A stretch of 44,752 nt of DNA, taken from NCBI GenBank assembly GCA_032718475.1, contig JAUCBJ010004764.1:1-44752 (forward strand), in the 5' to 3' direction. Below, piece by piece: positions 10,201 through 22,012 of this stretch. The position numbers were made by a program, and so were the translations under genes. Position 1 is the stretch's first letter; every line of letters begins with the position of its first letter. Source of the stretch: Nemertoderma westbladi. Taxonomy: Eukaryota; Xenacoelomorpha; Nemertodermatida; Nemertodermatidae. The notes beneath the pieces were generated by a model. That model saw nothing but the letters and a program-made list of their open reading frames with translations. It did no database searches and was not told the DNA's origin.

Positions 10201-13200
10201 CGCGAGCAGATAACCGCCACACAGGTAAGGAACTCCTTGGGGACCATCAACTGTACCGCGAGCAGATAACCGCCACACAGGTAAGGAACTCCTTGGGGAC
10301 CATCAACTGAACCGCGAGCAGATAACCGCCACACAGGTAAGGAACTCCTTGGGGACCATCAACTGAATCGCGAGCAGATAACCGCCACACAGGTAAGGAA
10401 CTCCTTGGGGACCATCAACTGAACCGCGAGCAGATAACCGCCACACAGGTAAGGAACTCAATGGGACCATCAACTGAACCGCGAGCAGATAACCGCCACA
10501 CAGGTAAGGAACTCCTTGGGACCATCAACTGAACCGCGAGCAGATAACCGCCACACAGGTAAGGAATTTCTTGGGACCATCAACTGAACCGCGAGCAGAT
10601 AACCGCCACACAGGTAAGGAATTTCTTGGGACCATCAACTGAACCGCGAGCAGATAACCGCCACACAGGTAAGGAATTTCTTGGGACCATCAACTGAATC
10701 GCGAGCAGATAACCGCCACACAGGTAAGGAATTTCTTGGGACCATCAACTGAACCGCGAGCAGATAACCGCCACACAGGTAAGGAATTTCTTGGGACCAT
10801 CAACTGAACCGCGAGCAGATAACCGCCACACAGGTAAGGAATTTCTTGGGACCATCAACTGAATCGCGAGCAGATAACCGCCACACAGGTAAGGAATTTC
10901 TTGGGACCATCAACTGAATCGCGAGCAGATAACCGCCACACAGGTAAGGAACTCCTTGGGGACCATCAACTGAACCGCGAGCAGATAACCGCCACACAGG
11001 TAAGGAATTTCTTGGGACCATCAACTGAACCGCGAGCAGATAACCGCCACACAGGTAAGGAATTTCTTGGGACCATCAACTGAATCGCGAGCAGATAACC
11101 GCCACACAGGTAAGGAACTCCTTGGGACCATCAACTGAACCGCGAGCAGATAACCGCCACACAGGTAAGGAATTTCTTGGGACCATCAACTGAACCGCGA
11201 GCAGATAACCGCCACACAGGTGAGGAACTCCTTGGGACCATCAACTGAACCGCGAGCAGATAACCGCCACACAGGTAAGGAACTCCTTGGGGACCATCAA
11301 CTGAACCGCGAGCAGATAACCGCCACACAGGTAAGGAATTTCTTGGGACCATCAACTGAACCGCGAGCAGATAACCGCCACACAGGTAAGGAATTTCTTG
11401 GGACCATCAACTGAATCGCGAGCAGATAACCGCCACACAGGTAAGGAACTCAATGGGACCATCAACTGAACTGCGAGCAGATAACCGCCACACAGGTAAG
11501 GAACTCCTTGGGGACCATCAACTGAACCGCGAGCAGATAACCGCCACACAGGTAAGGAATTTCTTGGGACCATCAACTGAATCGCGAGCAGATAACCGCC
11601 ACACAGGTAAGGAACTCCTTGGGGACCATCAACTGAACCGCGAGCAGATAACCGCCACACAGGTAAGGAACTCCTTGGGGACCATCAACTGAACCGCGAG
11701 CAGATAACCGCCACACAGGTAAGGAACTCAATGGGACCATCAACTAAACCGCAAGCAGATAACCGCCACACAGGTAAGGAACTCAATTGGACCATCAACT
11801 GAACCGCGAGCAGATAACCGCCACACAGGTAAGGAACTCCTTGGGGACCATCAACTGAACCGCGAGCAGATAACCGCCACACAGGTAAGGAACTCCTTGG
11901 GGACCATCAACTGAACCGCGAGCAGATAACCGCCACACAGGTAAGGAACTCATTGGGACCATCAACTGAACCGTGAGCAGATAACCGCCACACAGGTAAG
12001 GAACTCCTTGGGGACCATCAACTGAACCGCGAGCAGATAACCGCCACACAGGTAAGGAACTCCTTGGGGACCATCAACTGAACCGCGAGCAGATAACCGC
12101 CACACAGGTAAGGAACTCATTGGGACCATCAACTGAACCGTGAGCAGATAACCGCCACACAGGTAAGGAACTCCTTGGGGACCATCAACTGAACCGCGAG
12201 CAGATAACCGCCACACAGGTAAGGAACTCAATGGGACCATCAACTAAACCGCAAGCAGATAACCGCCACACAGGTAAGGAACTCAATTGGACCATCAACT
12301 GAACCGCGAGCAGATAACCGCCACACAGGTAAGGAACTCCTTGGGGACCATCAACTGAACCGCGAGCAGATAACCGCCACACAGGTAAGGAACTCAATGG
12401 GACCATCAACTAAACCGCAAGCAGATAACCGCCACACAGGTAAGGAACTCAATTGGACCATCAACTGAACCGCGAGCAGATAACCGCCACACAGGTAAGG
12501 AACTCCTTGGGGACCATCAACTGAACCGCGAGCAGATAACCGCCACACAGGTAAGGAATTTCTTGGGGACCATCAACTGAACTGCGAGCAGATAACCGCC
12601 ACACAGGTAAGGAACTCCTTGGGGACCATCAACTGAACCGCGAGCAGATAACCGCCACACAGGTAAGGAACTCCTTGGGGACCATCAACTGAACCGCGAG
12701 CAGATAACCGCCACACAGGTAAGGAACTCCTTGGGACCATCAACTGAACCGCGAGCAGATAACCGCCACACAGGTAAGGAACTCCTTGGGGACCATCAAC
12801 TGAACCGCGAGCAGATAACCGCCACACAGGTAAGGAACTCCTTGGGGACCATCAACTGAACCGCGAGCAGATAACCGCCACACAGGTAAGGAACTCCTTG
12901 GGGACCATCAACTGAACCGCGAGCAGATAACCGCCACACAGGTAAGGAACTCCTTGGGGACCATCAACTGAACCGCGAGCAGATAACCGCCACACAGGTA
13001 AGGAACTCCTTGGGGACCATCAACTGAACCGCGAGCAGATAACCGCCACACAGGTAAGGAACTCCTTGGGACCATCAACTGAACCGCGAGCAGATAACCG
13101 CCACACAGGTAAGGAACTCCTTGGGGACCATCAACTGAACCGCGAGCAGATAACCGCCACACAGGTAAGGAACTCCTTGGGGACCATCAACTGAACCGCG

Positions 13201-16200
13201 AGCAGATAACCGCCACACAGGTAAGGAATTTCTTGGGACCATCAACTGAACCGCGAGCAGATAACCGCCACACAGGTAAGGAACTCCTTGGGGACCATCA
13301 ACTGAACCGCGAGCAGATAACCGCCACACAGGTAAGGAATTTCTTGGGACCATCAACTGAACCGCGAGCAGATAACCGCCACACAGTTAAGGAACTCAAT
13401 GGGACCATCAACTGAATCGCGAGCAGATAACCGCCACACAGGTAAGGAACTCCTTGGGGACCATCAACTGAACCGCGAGCAGATAACCGCCACACAGGTA
13501 AGGAACTCAATTGGACCATCAACTGAACCGCGAGCAGATAACCGCCACACAGTTAAGGAACTCAATGGGACCATCAACTGAATCGCGAGCAGATAACCGC
13601 CACACAGGTAAGGAATTTCTTGGGACCATCAACTGAACCGCGAGCAGATAACCGCCACACAGGTAAGGAATTTCTTGGGACCATCAACTGAACCGCGAGC
13701 AGATAACCGCCACACAGGTAAGGAACTCAATGGGACCATCACCTGAATCGCGAGCAGATAACCGCCACACAGGTAAGGAATTTCTTGGGACCATCAACTG
13801 AACCGCGAGCAGATAACCGCCACACAGGTGAGGAACTCCTTGGGGACCATCAACTGAATCGCGAGCAGATAACCGCCACACAGGTAAGGAACTCAATTGG
13901 ACCATCAACTGAATCGCGAGCAGATAACCGCCACACAGGTAAGGAACTCATTGGGACCATCAACTGAACCGCGAGCAGTTAACCGCCACACAGGTAAGGA
14001 ACTCCTTGGGGACCATCAACTGTACCGCGAGCAGATAACCGCCACACAGGTAAGGAACTCCTTGGGACCATCAACTGAACCGCGAGCAGATAACCGCCAC
14101 ACAGGTGAGGAACTCCTTGGGACCATCAACTGAACCGCGAGCCGATAACCGCCACACAGGCAAGGAACTCCTTGGGGACCATCAACTGAACTGCGAGCAG
14201 ATAACCGCCACACAGGTAAGGAACTCAATTGGACCATCAACTGAACCGCGAGCAGATAACCGCCACACAGGTAAGGAACTCCTTGGGGACCATCAACTGA
14301 ACTGCGAGCAGATAACCGCCACACAGGTAAGGAACTCAATTGGACCATCAACTGAACCGCGAGCAGATAACCGCCACACAGGTAAGGGACTCCTTGGGGA
14401 CCATCAACTGAACTGCGAGCAGATAACCGCCACACAGGTAAGGAACTCAATTGGACCATCAACTGAACCGCCAGCAGATAACCGCCACACAGGTAAGGAA
14501 CTCCTTGGGGACCATCAACTGAACCGCGAGCAGATAACCGCCACACAGGTAAGGAACTCAATGGGACCATCACCTGAATCGCGAGCAGATAACCGCCACA
14601 CAGGTAAGGAACTCAATGGGACCATCACCTGAATCGCGAGCAGATAACCGCCACACAGGTAAGGAACTCCTTGGGACCATCAACTGAACCGCGAGCAGAT
14701 AACCGCCACACAGGTAAGGAACTCCTTGGGGACCATCAACTGAACCGCGAGCAGATAACCGCCACACAGGTAAGGAACTCCTTGGGGACCATCAACTGAA
14801 CCGCGAGCAGATAACCGCCACACAGGTAAGGAACTCAATTGGACCATCAACTGAACCGCAAGCAGATAACCGCCACACAGGTAAGGAACTCAATTGGACC
14901 ATCAACTGAACCGCGAGCAGATAACCGCCACACAGGTAAGGAACTCCTTGGGGACCATCAACTGAACCGCGAGCAGATAACCGCCACACAGGTAAGGAAC
15001 TCCTTGGGAACCATAAACTGAACCGCGAGCAGATAACCGCCACACAGGTAAGGAACTCCTTGGGGACCATCAACTGAACCGCGAGCAGATAACCGCCACA
15101 CAGGTAAGGAACTCAATTGGACCATCAACTGAACCGCGAGCAGATAACCGCCACACAGGTAAGGAACTCCTTGGGGACCATCAACTGAACCGCGAGCAGA
15201 TAACCGCCACACAGGTAAGGAACTCCCTGGGGACCATCAACTGAACTGCGAGCAGATAACCGCCACACAGGTAAGGAACTCCTTGGGGACCATCAACTGA
15301 ACCGCGAGCAGATAACCGCCACACAGGTAAGGAACTCCCTGGGGACCATCAACTGAACTGCGAGCAGATAACCGCCACACAGGTAAGGAACTCAATTGGA
15401 CCATCAACTGAACCGCGAGCAGATAACCGCCACACAGGTAAGGAACTCCTTGGGGACCATCAACTGAACCGCGAGCAGATAACCGCCACACAGGTAAGGA
15501 ACTCCTTGGGGACCATCAACTGAACTGCGAGCAGATAACCGCCACACAGGTAAGGAACTCAATTGGACCATCAACTGAACCGCGAGCAGATAACCGCCAC
15601 ACTGGTAAGGAACTCCTTGGGACCATCAACTGAACCGCGAGCAGATAACCGCCACACAGGTAAGGAACTCCTTGGGGACCATCAACTGTACCGCGAGCAG
15701 ATAACCGCCACACAGGTAAGGAACTCCTTGGGGACCATCAACTGAACTGCGAGCAGATAACCGCCACACAGGTAAGGAACTCCTTGGGGACCATCAACTG
15801 AATCGCGAGCAGATAACCGCCACACAGGTAAGGAACTCCTTGGGACCATCAACTGAACCGCGAGCAGATAACCGCCACACAGGTAAGGAATTTCTTGGGA
15901 CCATCAACTGAACCGCGAGCAGATAACCGCCACACAGGTAAGGAACTCAATGGGACCATCACCTGAACCGCGAGCAGATAACCGCCACACAGGTAAGGAA
16001 CTCAATGGGACCATCACCTGAACCGCGAGCAGATAACCGCCACACAGGTAAGGAACTCAATTGGACCATCAACTGAACCGCGAGCAGATAACCGCCACAC
16101 AGGTAAGGAACTCCTTGGGACCATCAACTGAACCGCGAGCAGATAACCGCCACACAGGTAAGGAACTCCTTGGGGACCATCAACTGTACCGCGAGCAGAT

Positions 16201-18132
16201 AACCGCCACACAGGTAAGGAACTCCTTGGGACCATCAACTGAACCGCGAGCAGATAACCGCCACACAGGTAAGGAACTCCTTGGGGACCATCAACTGAAC
16301 CGCGAGCAGATAACCGCCACACAGGTAAGGAACTCCTTGGGGACCATCAACTGAACCGCGAGCAGATAACCGCCACACGGGTAAGGAACTCATAGGGGAC
16401 CATCAACTGAATCGCGAGCAGATAACCGCCACACAGGTAAGGAACTCAATTGGACCATCAACTGAACCGCGAGCAGATAACCGCCACACAGGTAAGGAAC
16501 TCCTTGGGGACCATTAACTGAACCGCGAGCAGATAACCGCCACACAGGTAAGGAACTCCTTGGGGACCATCAACTGAATCGCGAGCAGATAACCGCCACA
16601 CAGGTAAGGAACTCATTGGGACCATCAACTGAACCGCGAGCAGATAACCGCCACACAGGTAAGGAACTCAATGGGACCATCACCTGAACCGCGAGCAGAT
16701 AACCGCCACACAGGTAAGGAACTCAATGGGGACCATCAACTGAATCGCGAGCAGATAACCGCCACACAGGTAAGGAACTCCTTGGGGACCATCAACTGAA
16801 CCGCGAGCAGATAACCGCCACACAGGTAAGGAACTCAATGGGGACCATCAACTGAATCGCGAGCAGATAACCGCCACACAGGTAAGGAACTCCTTGGGGA
16901 CCATCAACTGAACCGCGAGCAGATAACCGCCACACAGGTAAGGAACTCAATGGGACCATCACCTGAACCGCGAGCAGATAACCGCCACACAGGTAAGGAA
17001 CTCAATGGGACCATCACCTGAACCGCGAGCAGATAACCGCCACACAGGTAAGGAACTCCTTGGGGACCATCAACTGAATCGCGAGCAGATAACCGCCACA
17101 CAGGTAAGGAACTCATTGGGACCATCAACTGAACCGCGAGCAGATAACCGCCACACAGGTAAGGAACTCAATGGGACCATCACCTGAACCGCGAGCAGAT
17201 AACCGCCACACAGGTAAGGAACTCAATGGGACCATCACCTGAACCGCGAGCAGATAACCGCCACACAGGTAAGGAACTCCTTGGGGACCATCAACTGAAT
17301 CGCGAGCAGATAACCGCCACACAGGTAAGGAACTCCTTGGGGACCATCAACTGAACCGCGAGCAGATAACCGCCACACAGGTAAGGAACTCCTTGGGGAC
17401 CATCAACTGAACCGCGAGCAGATAACCGCCACACAGGTAAGGAACTCAATGGGACCATCACCTGAACCGCGAGCAGATAACCGCCACACAGGTAAGGAAC
17501 TCATTGGGACCATCAACTGAACCGCGAGCAGATAACCGCCACACAGGTAAGGAACTCAATGGGACCATCACCTGAACCGCGAGCAGATAACCGCCACACA
17601 GGTAAGGAACTCAATGGGACCATCACCTGAACCGCGAGCAGATAACCGCCACACAGGTAAGGAACTCAATGGGACCATCACCTGAACCGCGAGCAGATAA
17701 CCGCCACACAGGTAAGGAACTCAATGGGACCATCACCTGAACCGCGAGCAGATAACCGCCACACAGGTAAGGAACTCCTTGGGGACCATCAACTGAACCG
17801 CGAGCAGATGACCGCCACACAGGTAAGGAACTCCTTAGGGACCATCAACTGAACCGCGAGCAGATAACCGCCACACAGGTAAGGAACTCCTTGGGACCAT
17901 CAACTGAACCGCGAGCAGATAACCGCCACACAGGTAAGGAACTCCTTGGGACCATCAACTGAACCGCGAGCAGATAACCGCCACACAGGTAAGGAACTCC
18001 TTGGGGACCATCAACTGAATCGCGAGCAGATAACCGCCACACAGGTAAGGAACTCATTGGGACCATCAACTGAACCGCGAGCAGATAACCGCCACACAGG
18101 TAAGGAACTCAATGGGACCATCAACTGAACCG
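7240..18132 (+). repeat. Minisatellite made of ~195 copies of the exon 1/intron 1 splice junction
   Basis: Each 55-56 bp unit reads GGGACCATCAACTGAACC, GCGAGCAGATAACC, GCCACACAG, then GTAAGGAACTCCTTGG. It is thus the last ~41 bases of SNRNP200 exon 1 (encoding [14 protein letters not shown]), the 5' splice site and ~15 intron bases. The first unit is the functional exon end; its only exonic difference is CTC for CTG in the Leu codon. About 10.85 kb divided by 55.5 gives about 195 units, ending mid-unit at 18132. Variants cluster: spacers CCTTGGGG, CATTGGG, CAATTGG, CAATGGG and TTTCTTGGG; exonic ACCGCG, ATCGCG, ACTGCG. Almost every unit keeps CAG|GTAAGG. I saw GTGAGG at 11220, 13828 and 14105, GC at 14160, and loss of the +1 G at 13387 and 13553. 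Long frames on either strand are artefacts of repetition. Confidence 0.97.
7278..7286 (+). promoter_or_regulatory. SNRNP200: Authentic 5' splice site of SNRNP200 intron 1
   Basis: CAG|GTAAGG cuts after base 7280 and pairs with 8 of 9 positions of the U1 snRNA 5' end. This donor, joined to 22013, restores the conserved protein [13 protein letters not shown] in phase 0. The following unit offers an identical donor 55 bases downstream. Using it would add VRNSLGTIN and a stop, so correct expression depends on choosing the first of the series. Confidence 0.9.
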
Positions 18133-18534
18133 TCTTCAACTCCAGCCAGATGCTGCCTTACTAAGATGTTCTAGAACTAAAGTTTAGATCATTGCATTGT
18201 AGTTTAATATAGTTCTAGAACGCCTTGTATGAGTGTGTGAATGTTTTTTTTGTCGAATTACGTGCAAAGTGCAAACCTTTTCTACTTCGATGTTCTTTCA
18301 CTTGATGTAATAAAATTTAAGAAATTCCACAAAAAATTATTTTCACATTTTAAAATCAATGCAAATCTCGTGGGATACTTTTTCCCCAGGGAAAAAGTAC
18401 TATATTTCTCCTGATATTGGGGATATGCGGCTAAAAGGTAACAATTGAAGGGTAATAACATTTTTTCCACGGCTTTCGGTTTCGAAAAAAAATGCTTTTA
18501 CGATCGAGCTCGAACGAACATGCTGACGACGGAC
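18133..18534. other. AT-rich intronic sequence after the array, no gene seen
   Basis: Unique sequence within intron 1. A small inverted pair of GTTCTAGAAC-like motifs lies at 18168-18177 and 18211-18220. Nothing else can be assigned. Confidence 0.4.
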
Positions 18535-18640
18535 GTGTAAGGATTCCATATATGTAACATAAACTGAATTTGCTGATATATGATCGTTCAAAAGTTGCAT
18601 GGTTTTGTATCTGTGCGAGGCTATTTTATTACACCATGAC
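18535..18640 (-). repeat. Reverse-orientation fragment of the dispersed foldback family
   Basis: The phrases GGATTCCATATATGTAAC, GTTCAAAAGTTGCATGGTTT and GTGCGAGGCTATTTTATT match, in reverse complement, the sequence at about 19233-19345. It is therefore a diverged partial copy of the same element. Confidence 0.5.
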
Positions 18641-18659
18641 CCGTAATGTAATGTCATTT

Positions 18660-19061
18660 TCTAATGACACGGACCCCCCCCCCCAAATTTTTCTAAAAAT
18701 CTTTATCATATTGCATGAAATTTGAAACACCACTCCACTAGTTCCACTCTCCGTGGTTGTTACCATGAAGCCTAAATTTTCGATTTTGCTTTAAATTTTT
18801 TTATAAGCGTTTTAGAAAAGTTATAATTATATGATATTAGACAACCACGACTTTAAAGGGATTGTGATATTAATATGAAAACAATATAATAGGACATGGG
18901 GTCTTATTCTTATATATTTTTCGTAGTTTATGGGATAGCCTATTTCGTGCAATACTTACCGGAACTTGTAGTTACTGTATGGTTTGGTGTTAATGAATAA
19001 GTGAATTAATTTATTGGTGCCATGCAATTAAATTGCAATCAATTATTGACAACCCTTGGTT
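18660..19061. other. AT-rich intronic sequence, no gene seen
   Basis: Unique A/T-rich DNA including a C9 tract at about 18674. No repeat or RNA gene can be supported. Confidence 0.4.
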
Positions 19062-19288
19062 CAAATGTTTCTTGGTTTTGCACCTGCGCGAGGTTATTTT
19101 ATTCTATTTAATAAATACACCATATTCTGGAACATTTTGTTGATGTATGAATAGCTACATAATAGTATGATTAAAGACGTAAAGAATTGCTGCCCAGTTA
19201 CATGGGATAAAGAAAATGTTCCAGAATATGGTGTATTATTAAATAGAATAAAATAACCTCGCGCAGGTGCAAAACCATGCAACATTTG
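19062..19288. mobile_element. Foldback (inverted-repeat) element
   Basis: Arms of about 80 bases at 19062-19141 and 19209-19288 are near-perfect reverse complements. Each carries GGTTTTGCACCTGCGCGAGG, TTTATTCTATTTAATAA and ATATTCTGGAACATTTT, and they are separated by about 67 bases. It is the second good copy of the family seen at 3428-3905, and its right flank continues to about 19645 with the same similarity. Confidence 0.65.
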
Positions 19289-19358
19289 AACGCTCCTAGC
19301 TCATGTCTCAATTACAATTGTGTTACATATCTGGAACCCTTGCATGGTCAGCTTTCTA

Positions 19359-19572
19359 CGGGTAGGTGTAAAACGCGGATCCGGATTCCAAAATTATCAA
19401 CTAAGGAAAAGGAGCAGGTTACAGTGGCACGTTATTTTAACCAAAACAATAAACTAAAGTCAATAGAACAGGTTATAGTTTTATTTTTGGGAGTTATAAA
19501 AATGTAAAAAATATCGACTTCCGTAGGGACAATGTTAAATGTAGAATCCGGATCCGGATCCGCGTTTTACTC
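19359..19572. mobile_element. Nested inverted-repeat insertion
   Basis: GTAAAACGCGGATCCGG at about 19368 is matched in reverse complement by CCGGATCCGCGTTTTAC ending near 19570. The copy of the host repeat at 3808-3840 passes directly from CATCTTTCCATTCC to AATAAATTACTATAA, whereas here about 210 bases intervene. TCTAC occurs on both sides of the insert and may be a 5-bp target duplication. The interior (19406-19455) matches, in reverse, the core repeated at 1051-1177. Confidence 0.5.
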
Positions 19573-19827
19573 TACTCAATAAATTACTATAATTTTGAAG
19601 AATACCTGCGGTGTAACTGGTGCAATATCGTCAGAGACACCTTTTTCAATCACTTGTATACCTAAAGAATGAAAGCTAAGTTAAAAATTATCTCAAAAGA
19701 TTAAGAAAAAAATTACGGCAAAGAATATACCAATTTTATTTTTTAGTTTTTATTTTTTAGTTTTTAGAGCGATTTTAGTGAAAAAATAAAAATAATTTTT
19801 TTTGCAAAAAAATTAAGAATGGTCAGG

Positions 19828-19906
19828 TCAATATTGGATTTCGAACCCGCGAACTTAGGTTTCATTAACGTGATTGATAACCACTAGACTATGTGACCAA
19901 GAGAAT
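19828..19906 (-). repeat. Degenerate tRNA-like sequence
   Basis: On the minus strand GGTCACATAGTCTAGTGG gives a 5' acceptor and A-box. GCGGGTTCGAAATCC gives a B-box, and TTGACC closes a 5-bp acceptor stem. The T stem and the rest of the acceptor are mismatched and no good anticodon arm forms. Most likely a tRNA pseudogene or SINE remnant within the intron. Confidence 0.4.
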
Positions 19907-20720
19907 TTGAAATTTTCGAGTGACTATTTTTAAACATCAATAACTTCGGTTCTACAGGGCCGTTTAATCTGAAACTTTTTTCATTGGATAGAGGATAGAT
20001 TGTACAGTGTGTGAAATAGGATAAAACTTGGGAAAAGACTTATGTGCACTTAGTGCAAAATGCACTTAAATAGTGAACATTTTTTCGATATTTCAAACAC
20101 TATTATTTCCAGTTCTATTCATCGTAGAATGTTATTTTTTGGATTAGAATGTAGTTTGGAATGATTTCAAACTATAATCGTAACATTTGTTTAACTTTTT
20201 ATGTCTATAAAGTGACTTAAAATGTCCATGAATATGGTCCAAAATCGCAAATCCAGATTTATTAAATTGGATTTTTGACACTTTTAGCGACTGACACTTG
20301 ATCATACACCATCGTAGATCGGTAGAGGATAAACATAAGTTTGTTAAATAAGAGCCACCATTACGATCTGCTAAAGTGCATTTGTACAAATAAGTGTGCA
20401 AAAGTGCAAATTTTTTAATAAGGTCAAATTATATAGTATTGGGTTATTTTCTTTGCAGATACTTTATTTTCATATTAATATGTTGTTTGAACCTTACTGA
20501 GCGCATTAGGGGATATGCGTACAAATAACCGGCCCTTATGAGGCTTCGATTGGGTAAATTAATAAAACATAAGGTTGTATAGTATAATATTCTAAAAACC
20601 AGTGTGATATTAAATGCACTTTAAATAATAAATAGAAATCAAATAACAATTGGACCACACAATTAAAAACTCGCACAATTTTGTACTTATTATATCGCTT
20701 CAAATTAATTCAACAGTGGA
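19907..20720. other. AT-rich intronic sequence, no gene seen
   Basis: Recurrent short AAGTGCA/TGCACTT motifs (20041-20080, 20373-20412, 20611-20618) are the only pattern noted. There is no coding region. Confidence 0.35.
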
Positions 20721-20755
20721 TATTTGTGGGAAGGGGGAAGTTACAGTGTGCATTC

Positions 20756-20804
20756 GGGGGAAGTTTGGTGAACTGCATTTATGCAGTGAATCCAAACTTC
20801 CCCC
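20756..20804. repeat. Strong hairpin
   Basis: GGGGGAAGTTTGG at 20756 pairs with CCAAACTTCCCCC ending at 20804, and the inner ACTGCAT/ATGCAGT extends the stem. A further GGGGGAAGTT copy lies just upstream at 20733. Function unknown. Confidence 0.6.
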
Positions 20805-21638
20805 TTTGATATATCATATACTTAAGACATGCTAGGGTGACGGGGAAATATTTGTTACTGTCACACTTTGCTTCCATTTATCCTATCCTTTATTATTACC
20901 CCAGTCAGATAAGAGATAATAAATCAGTAAAAACTAAACTAAACTGTCTTTCATGCAAACAAATTTCTAACTAAAGACGGGTGAATGACCATGACCATGG
21001 AAATAATTTTAAATATAATTGTATATCAACTATTTGGGGAGGCTTCCAAGTTAAACCCGAAAACAATTATTTCGTTACATATAATATAGTAAATAACGTT
21101 GTATGTTCTTCTTCCTCTCATAATAAAATATAAATGAAATATCTCAGATAGCTATGCCCTGTAACATTTCACAACCAAAATATTTAAGTGTGAAAAGAGT
21201 AGGCCTACCACACACCGCCCAAACAACCGCAAACGCATAGCCAACAAATTTAACAAAAGGTTACATACATGTTGGGTTCATGACGAGATGAGTGAAAATT
21301 GATCGCGTAATATAAAGTAAAAAATTAAGAGACGGGCTGGCTCTCCTCCACTTTCTTACCCAATGGATATGTTGTTGTAATAATCTAATATTGGGGCGGC
21401 TTTCTCTCGTTACGTAATTAATATTCGAGAACACTAAATTATTTTAACATTGAATAAGGCAGCATCAGGAGTTGAAGAGTTAAATAATATGAATCGCAGT
21501 AACTATGGAAGCAATATGGGAAAATACTATATAGTTCAATTTATTTTGTAACACTACAGTAATGTATACCGGTATCGCTCTATGTTTTATTAAAGAATTT
21601 AGCAACAAAAAAGTACCAATTTAAGAATAAAATTACGT
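20805..21638. other. AT-rich intronic sequence, no gene seen
   Basis: No repeats, RNA or coding sequence could be supported in this part of intron 1. Confidence 0.4.
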
Positions 21639-21773
21639 ATTACATGGGAAAAAAACGTGGATCATTTTTTTTCAATATTCATTCATTCGACCCTTTATTA
21701 ACCTCGCTGACGCTCGGTAAATAAAATCCCTCGAGAATAATGAAAAAAGTTCTACTTTTTTCCCATGTAATAA
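21639..21773. repeat. Short inverted repeat
   Basis: ATTACATGGGAAAAAA at about 21640 is matched by TTTTTTCCCATGTAAT ending near 21771, enclosing about 100 bases that include CCTCGCTGACGCTCGG. It looks like a small MITE or foldback unit. Confidence 0.55.
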
Positions 21774-22012
21774 ATAATTATATTATTACGCCATGATTCG
21801 GCAACTCAGTAAAATTAGCACACAGAGTTTAAAATAAATAATAGTAAATTTTAAAGCATTAAATTTAGAGCACAGTAGTATAAGCAATGCAAATGACTAC
21901 GGTAGGTAATTCTTATATTTAATTTAAATATCAAATAATCAAACCCCGATGAGTTGAGGAACTGTAAATACCGCAAATTATTTTTATTTTCACATGTTTT
22001 TATTATGATTAG

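Larger units (their letters stand above)
7281..22012 (+). other. SNRNP200: SNRNP200 intron 1 (14.7 kb)
   Basis: Begins GTAAGG and ends TTTTTATTATGATTAG before 22013. About 74% of it is the splice-junction minisatellite. The remainder (18133-22012) is AT-rich with foldback elements, a tRNA-like remnant and hairpins but no gene. Confidence 0.92.

Noticed and set aside
7405-18128. Many open frames of 60-185 codons on both strands within the array
   Set aside because: They are translations of the same 55-56 base repeat in shifting frames; none resembles a protein apart from the short exon-derived [14 protein letters not shown].
7240-18132. CRISPR-like array (regular repeats of constant size)
   Set aside because: Units are contiguous with no unique spacers, derive from a eukaryotic exon/intron junction, and no cas genes exist.
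20144-20401. 85-codon minus-strand frame in intron 1
   Set aside because: Low-complexity AT-rich sequence, no conserved motif, lies inside the SNRNP200 intron.
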